Below are positions 63,996 through 64,000 of a stretch of DNA of 64,000 bases, piece by piece. Under the pieces are notes generated by a model, which saw nothing but the letters and a program-made list of their open reading frames with translations, ran no database searches and was not told where the DNA came from. This stretch comes from a bacterium. Lineage in GTDB: Bacteria > Bacillota > Bacilli > Lactobacillales > Streptococcaceae. Position 1 is the first letter of the stretch, and the number at the start of each line of letters is the position of its first letter. The stretch is from NCBI GenBank assembly GCA_905221325.1, contig CAJNCS010000005.1, forward strand, positions 148,685-212,684, read 5' to 3'. The translations under genes were made by a program, and so were the position numbers.

Positions 63996-64000
63996 GATGT

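Overview
The window is a low-GC Gram-positive chromosome segment from a Streptococcus of the mitis group (S. mitis / S. oralis / S. infantis type). The evidence is gene content and order (hk07-rr07, mutL, riboflavin operon, ruvA-tag, uvrA-pepP, spxA2, ireB-ruvX, cls-ccs4, nrdD-nrdG, then the S10-spc-alpha ribosomal operon), extended -10 (TGnTATAAT) promoters, two BOX repeats and a ComX box. Two points argue against a plain S. pneumoniae chromosome: mutS lies next to mutL here, and a five-gene lipid/ketide-like cluster sits between an iron alcohol dehydrogenase and cls. These species calls rest on remembered gene orders, not on a search.

Layout. 1-3.6 kb: two-component system (kinase cut by the window edge), a membrane protein, an NrdI-like flavodoxin. 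3.7-7.4 kb (minus): divergent Nramp-family transporter, a small membrane protein, argS. 7.6-13.7 kb: argR, mutS, a minus-strand LytTR/DUF3021 pair, mutL. 14-17.7 kb (minus): ribD-ribE-ribBA-ribH behind an FMN riboswitch with two terminator hairpins. 17.8-23 kb: ruvA, tag, CPBP protease; minus-strand S66 peptidase with a damaged start codon, a frameshifted TfoX-like gene, a DUF1129 protein, corA. 23-30 kb: uvrA, an Xaa-Pro peptidase, and an M-box Mg2+ riboswitch followed by a short leader ORF and an MgtA-type P-type ATPase. 30-34.4 kb: spxA2, lipoproteins, ireB, ruvX, DUF1292, folC. 34.5-41 kb: catabolite-controlled iron ADH, then glycosyltransferase, SDR, metallo-hydrolase, adenylate-forming enzyme and KAS III in a tightly overlapping operon. 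41-48.8 kb: cls, a competence operon (47-aa ORF plus ccs4), anaerobic ribonucleotide reductase genes. 48.8-64 kb: rpsJ to rplQ, including secY, adk, infA and rpoA.

Working together. mutS, mutL, uvrA, ruvA, tag and ruvX are genome maintenance. nrdD/nrdG make dNTPs without oxygen behind palindromes that fit NrdR. CorA and the M-box-controlled ATPase form a magnesium group. The ribosomal operon is driven by a promoter before rpsJ and a second before infA, and its longer spacers are full of hairpins.

Most interesting: (1) the M-box / acidic-proline leader peptide / alternative hairpin arrangement upstream of the MgtA-type ATPase; (2) the uncharacterised KAS III / ANL / SDR / MBL / glycosyltransferase cluster, apparently started from a leaderless promoter; (3) two about 105-nt copies of one RNA-like element in the spc operon whose stems differ in sequence but keep pairing; (4) three tandem hairpin units downstream of the DUF1292 gene.
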